A DNA stretch of 8,537 nucleotides from Candidatus Altimarinota bacterium (GTDB taxonomy: Bacteria; Patescibacteriota; Gracilibacteria; BD1-5; UBA2023), in contig SSGK01000058.1 of NCBI GenBank assembly GCA_008015855.1, positions 1-8,537 of the forward strand, written 5' to 3'. Shown one piece after another: positions 7,211 to 8,537 of the stretch (position 1 is the first letter of the stretch; every line of letters starts with the position of its first letter). The notes under the pieces are model-generated. The model was not told the DNA's origin. It saw nothing but the letters and a program-made list of their open reading frames with translations, and did not search any database. The translations under genes and the position numbers were made by a program.

Positions 7211-7241
7211 ATTATATTATAAAAATGTAATATATTGTCAA
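7211..7241 (-). promoter_or_regulatory. Promoter of the ArsR-thioredoxin-rhodanese operon
   Basis: On the - strand a perfect TTGACA (7236-7241) precedes two overlapping perfect TATAAT boxes, at 7216-7221 (14-base spacer) and 7211-7216 (19-base spacer). Neither spacing from TTGACA is ideal. TTTTGA (7238-7243) with the first TATAAT gives 16. Transcription would begin around 7203-7210, leaving a short leader to the ATG at 7191. Confidence 0.6.
7213..7234. promoter_or_regulatory. Inverted-repeat operator candidate, TATATTA-N8-TAATATA
   Basis: TATATTA (7213-7219) and TAATATA (7228-7234) form a perfect inverted repeat with an 8-base centre. Its core, ATTA-N8-TAAT, has the geometry I recall for SqrR/BigR-type sites (ATTC-N8-GAAT). 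It overlaps the -10 region and spacer of the repressor operon, where bound repressor would block polymerase. The local AT-richness makes chance palindromes more likely. Confidence 0.5.
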
Positions 7242-7280
7242 AAGTATGCTAAATATAATTATTGATTTAATAAATTTATA

Positions 7281-7289
7281 TGTTATAAT
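7281..7289 (+). promoter_or_regulatory. Extended -10 promoter (TGT-TATAAT) of the PQ-loop-like gene
   Basis: TGTTATAAT is a perfect extended -10 element on the + strand. A TTGATT at 7263-7268 could be a weak -35 with a 15-base spacer. The predicted transcript would have a leader of about 27 bases before the ATG at 7323. Confidence 0.5.
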
Positions 7290-7310
7290 AATAAAGTCCC
7301 TGTAAATTTG

Positions 7311-7317
7311 AAAGGAG
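7311..7317 (+). promoter_or_regulatory. Strong Shine-Dalgarno sequence AAAGGAG
   Basis: AAAGGAG ends five bases before the ATG at 7323 and decides that start over the in-frame TTG at 7308. It is the only convincing Shine-Dalgarno sequence I see before any gene in this window. Confidence 0.8.
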
Positions 7318-7322
7318 ATGTC

Positions 7323-7934
7323 ATGGACAAATATCAAATAATAGGACTGATTTCCCAAATCGTCACGGCGGCTTCGGTCGTTCCTTACGTTTGGGGCATC
7401 ATCCGTGGAGTCATAGTTCCGAACCGCGTCACATGGGCCATATGGACGGCAGTTGGCATTTCCTTGTGGGTAACCACGAAGGCTAATCCGCTCTCTGACG
7501 AGATTTCCATCATGTTTGCAACCATCCTTGCGATCAATCCGACAGTGATTTTCATCCTCACCCTCTGGAAAGGCTCTACCGAACCAGTCAAGAAGATGGA
7601 AAAACTTGCTGCTGTGGTTGCAATCATAGCCCTCGGGCTCTGGTGGCAGACGCAGGATGCTCCGGGACTACTTCCCACGCTTCTTGCCATCTTGGCTGAC
7701 ATTTGTGCGCTCGTTCCGACCATTCGGTTCGTCATGCAATCGCCCGATCAGGATAGACCAGCAGCTTGGGCTTGCTTCACGGTAGGTTCCGTTCTCGCCA
7801 TCGCGGGCATTCAGCAATGGAATTTGGAGAGTTTAGTACTTCCGGTCTATATGGCCGTTGGATCGCTCTTTGTCGTTGTTCCTCTGGTGTTCTACCGAGT
7901 GAAAAATCGGATTCCGGTGCGTGAATGGGTCTGA
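7323..7934 (+). CDS. PQ-loop/SemiSWEET-like small membrane protein, probably acquired, ending at TGA
   Basis: A 203-residue protein with about seven hydrophobic helices. Two similar segments, ASVVPYVWGI...W (residues 17-49) and CALVPTIRFV...W (128-162), each have a helix with a central proline, a polar turn and a Trp-containing next helix. This resembles tandem PQ-loop/SemiSWEET repeats; the substrate is unknown and the family match is tentative. The gene stands out from its neighbours. GC is 33 of 60 in 7381-7440, against 20 of 60 in 4441-4500 and 25 of 60 in 6481-6540. It has a strong Shine-Dalgarno sequence. All ten glycines use GGN. It ends at TGA (7932-7934), ten bases before a classical terminator hairpin. 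If UGA is glycine here too, translation would run 11 more codons through the hairpin to TAA at 7965. Transfer from a standard-code bacterium is the simplest reading; it is divergent from the ArsR operon. Confidence 0.72.
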   Translation: MDKYQIIGLISQIVTAASVVPYVWGIIRGVIVPNRVTWAIWTAVGISLWVTTKANPLSDEISIMFATILAINPTVIFILTLWKGSTEPVKKMEKLAAVVAIIALGLWWQTQDAPGLLPTLLAILADICALVPTIRFVMQSPDQDRPAAWACFTVGSVLAIAGIQQWNLESLVLPVYMAVGSLFVVVPLVFYRVKNRIPVREWV

Positions 7935-7943
7935 AATATTTTT

Positions 7944-7965
7944 GCAGGAGAAATCCTGCTTTTTT
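7944..7965 (+). terminator. Intrinsic terminator of the PQ-loop-like gene
   Basis: GCAGGA (7944-7949) pairs with TCCTGC (7954-7959) around a GAAA tetraloop, followed by six T. It starts ten bases after the TGA, consistent with TGA being the ancestral stop of this gene. Confidence 0.9.
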
Positions 7966-7971
7966 AAAATT

Positions 7972-8007
7972 AATAATCCCCTTTATATTTTTATAAAGGG
8001 GATTATT
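7972..8007. terminator. Terminator hairpin downstream of typA (16-bp perfect stem)
   Basis: AATAATCCCCTTTATA (7972-7987) and its exact reverse complement (7992-8007) enclose a 4-base loop. On the - strand it lies ten bases after the typA stop and is followed by AATTTTAAAA, a weak T tract. It may also back up termination of the + strand gene. Confidence 0.7.
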
Positions 8008-8017
8008 CTAGGATGCT

Positions 8018-8537
8018 TTATCTTGAACCGTTTTTCTTTCGTTCGTTTTCAGTAAGCCATTTCTTACGAAGACGAAGGGAAGTTGGTGTTGCTTCTACGA
8101 GTTCATCATCACCAATGTAATCGAGACAATCTTCGAGAGTCATCTTACGGATTGGAGTGAGACGAATCGCTTCATCAGTACCAGAAGCACGCATATTCGT
8201 CAATTGCTTAGTCTTTGTTGCATTTACAACGAGGTCACCACCCTTAAGGTGTTCACCAATAATCATACCTTCATAGAGTTCAGTTGTTGGCTCAATGAGG
8301 ATAGGCCCGCGTTCTTCGAGTTTCCAGAGAGAGTATGCCATAGCTGTTCCAGGAGTTCCAGAAATCATAGACCCAACATCTCTCTTTTCAATAGGACCCT
8401 TGTAGTCATCGTAATGAGAGAAGCTTGAGTAGATAATACCTTCACCCTTTGTTTCGATAGTAAAGCGAGAACGGAATCCGAGAAGACCACGAGTCGGAAC
8501 TTCAAATTCCATATTCGTAATTCCATTTACCGTGTTC
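8018..8537 (-). CDS. typA: TypA/BipA translational GTPase, C-terminal fragment (cut by window edge)
   Basis: The last ~172 residues of TypA/BipA, a ribosome-binding EF-G-like GTPase involved in stress adaptation and ribosome assembly. The window shows the domain V start MEFEVPTRGLLGFRSRF, then TKGEGI, the GPIEKRDVGSMIS and GTAMAYSLWKLEERG region, and the C-terminal domain with YEGMIIGEHLKGGDLVVN and the conserved end KTKQLTNMRASGTDEAIRLTP...LEDCLDYIGDDELVEATPTSLRLRKK. The GTPase domain and the true start lie beyond the right edge, and the reading frame is open to that edge. The stop is TAA at 8018-8020. No TGA-glycine occurs in this fragment although it contains many glycines (GGA/GGT), possibly because highly expressed genes avoid the reassigned codon. 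Confidence 0.95.
   Translation of the reverse strand, partial: NTVNGITNMEFEVPTRGLLGFRSRFTIETKGEGIIYSSFSHYDDYKGPIEKRDVGSMISGTPGTAMAYSLWKLEERGPILIEPTTELYEGMIIGEHLKGGDLVVNATKTKQLTNMRASGTDEAIRLTPIRKMTLEDCLDYIGDDELVEATPTSLRLRKKWLTENERKKNGSR

Noticed and set aside
7308..7322. Earlier TTG start for the PQ-loop-like protein
   Set aside because: It would place the AAAGGAG ribosome site inside the coding region; ATG at 7323 has ideal spacing from it.
7385..7735. Antisense open frame within the PQ-loop-like gene
   Set aside because: It is Met-rich low-complexity translation typical of a reverse reading, without promoter or ribosome site.

Overview
The window looks like chromosomal DNA of a Patescibacteria/CPR bacterium from the Absconditabacteria (SR1) or Gracilibacteria (BD1-5/GN02), the lineages known to read UGA as glycine (genetic code 25). 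Read this way, 29 internal in-frame UGA codons fall in eight genes. Many fall on glycines that the protein families normally carry there (glutaredoxin HDE-G-KL, rhodanese NLE-G-GM, thioredoxin L-G-IRSIPT, VirD4-like NLSK-G-KIGED). Those eight genes and the typA fragment all stop at TAA, and none stops at TAG. Under the standard code most of these genes would look like strings of broken fragments.

Layout. (1) Positions 1-5181, + strand: the 3' part of a VirD4/TraG-like type IV secretion coupling ATPase, then an MFS-like multi-TM protein, then a secreted-leader membrane protein built from three pilin-like (TrbC/VirB2-type) modules. The last two genes each have their own TTG-type -35 / extended -10 promoter and a short leader without a Shine-Dalgarno sequence. 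(2) A bidirectional terminator (5192-5218) separates them from a convergent five-gene operon on the - strand (7191 down to 5218). In transcription order it encodes a BigR/SqrR-type ArsR repressor, a ferritin-like DUF2202 probable lipoprotein with a Gly-His-Met tail, thioredoxin, a single-domain rhodanese and glutaredoxin. The repressor's two cysteines are 66 residues apart, as in known persulfide sensors, and an inverted repeat of ATTA-N8-TAAT type sits on the operon promoter. Together these suggest a sulfane-sulfur/redox stress regulon. (3) Positions 7323-7934, + strand: a small PQ-loop-like membrane protein that does not match its surroundings. It is more GC-rich, has a strong Shine-Dalgarno sequence, contains no internal TGA, and ends at a TGA directly followed by a classical hairpin terminator. 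It looks like a gene acquired from a standard-code donor. (4) Positions 8018-8537, - strand: the C-terminal part of the translational GTPase TypA/BipA, running off the right edge, with a long terminator hairpin behind it.

The points most worth following are the self-contained persulfide-type operon, the triple pilin-like fusion beside a coupling ATPase, and the TGA-terminated gene sitting in a code-25 genome. There is no gene-free stretch longer than 300 bases. I saw no tRNA, rRNA, CRISPR array or insertion sequence.
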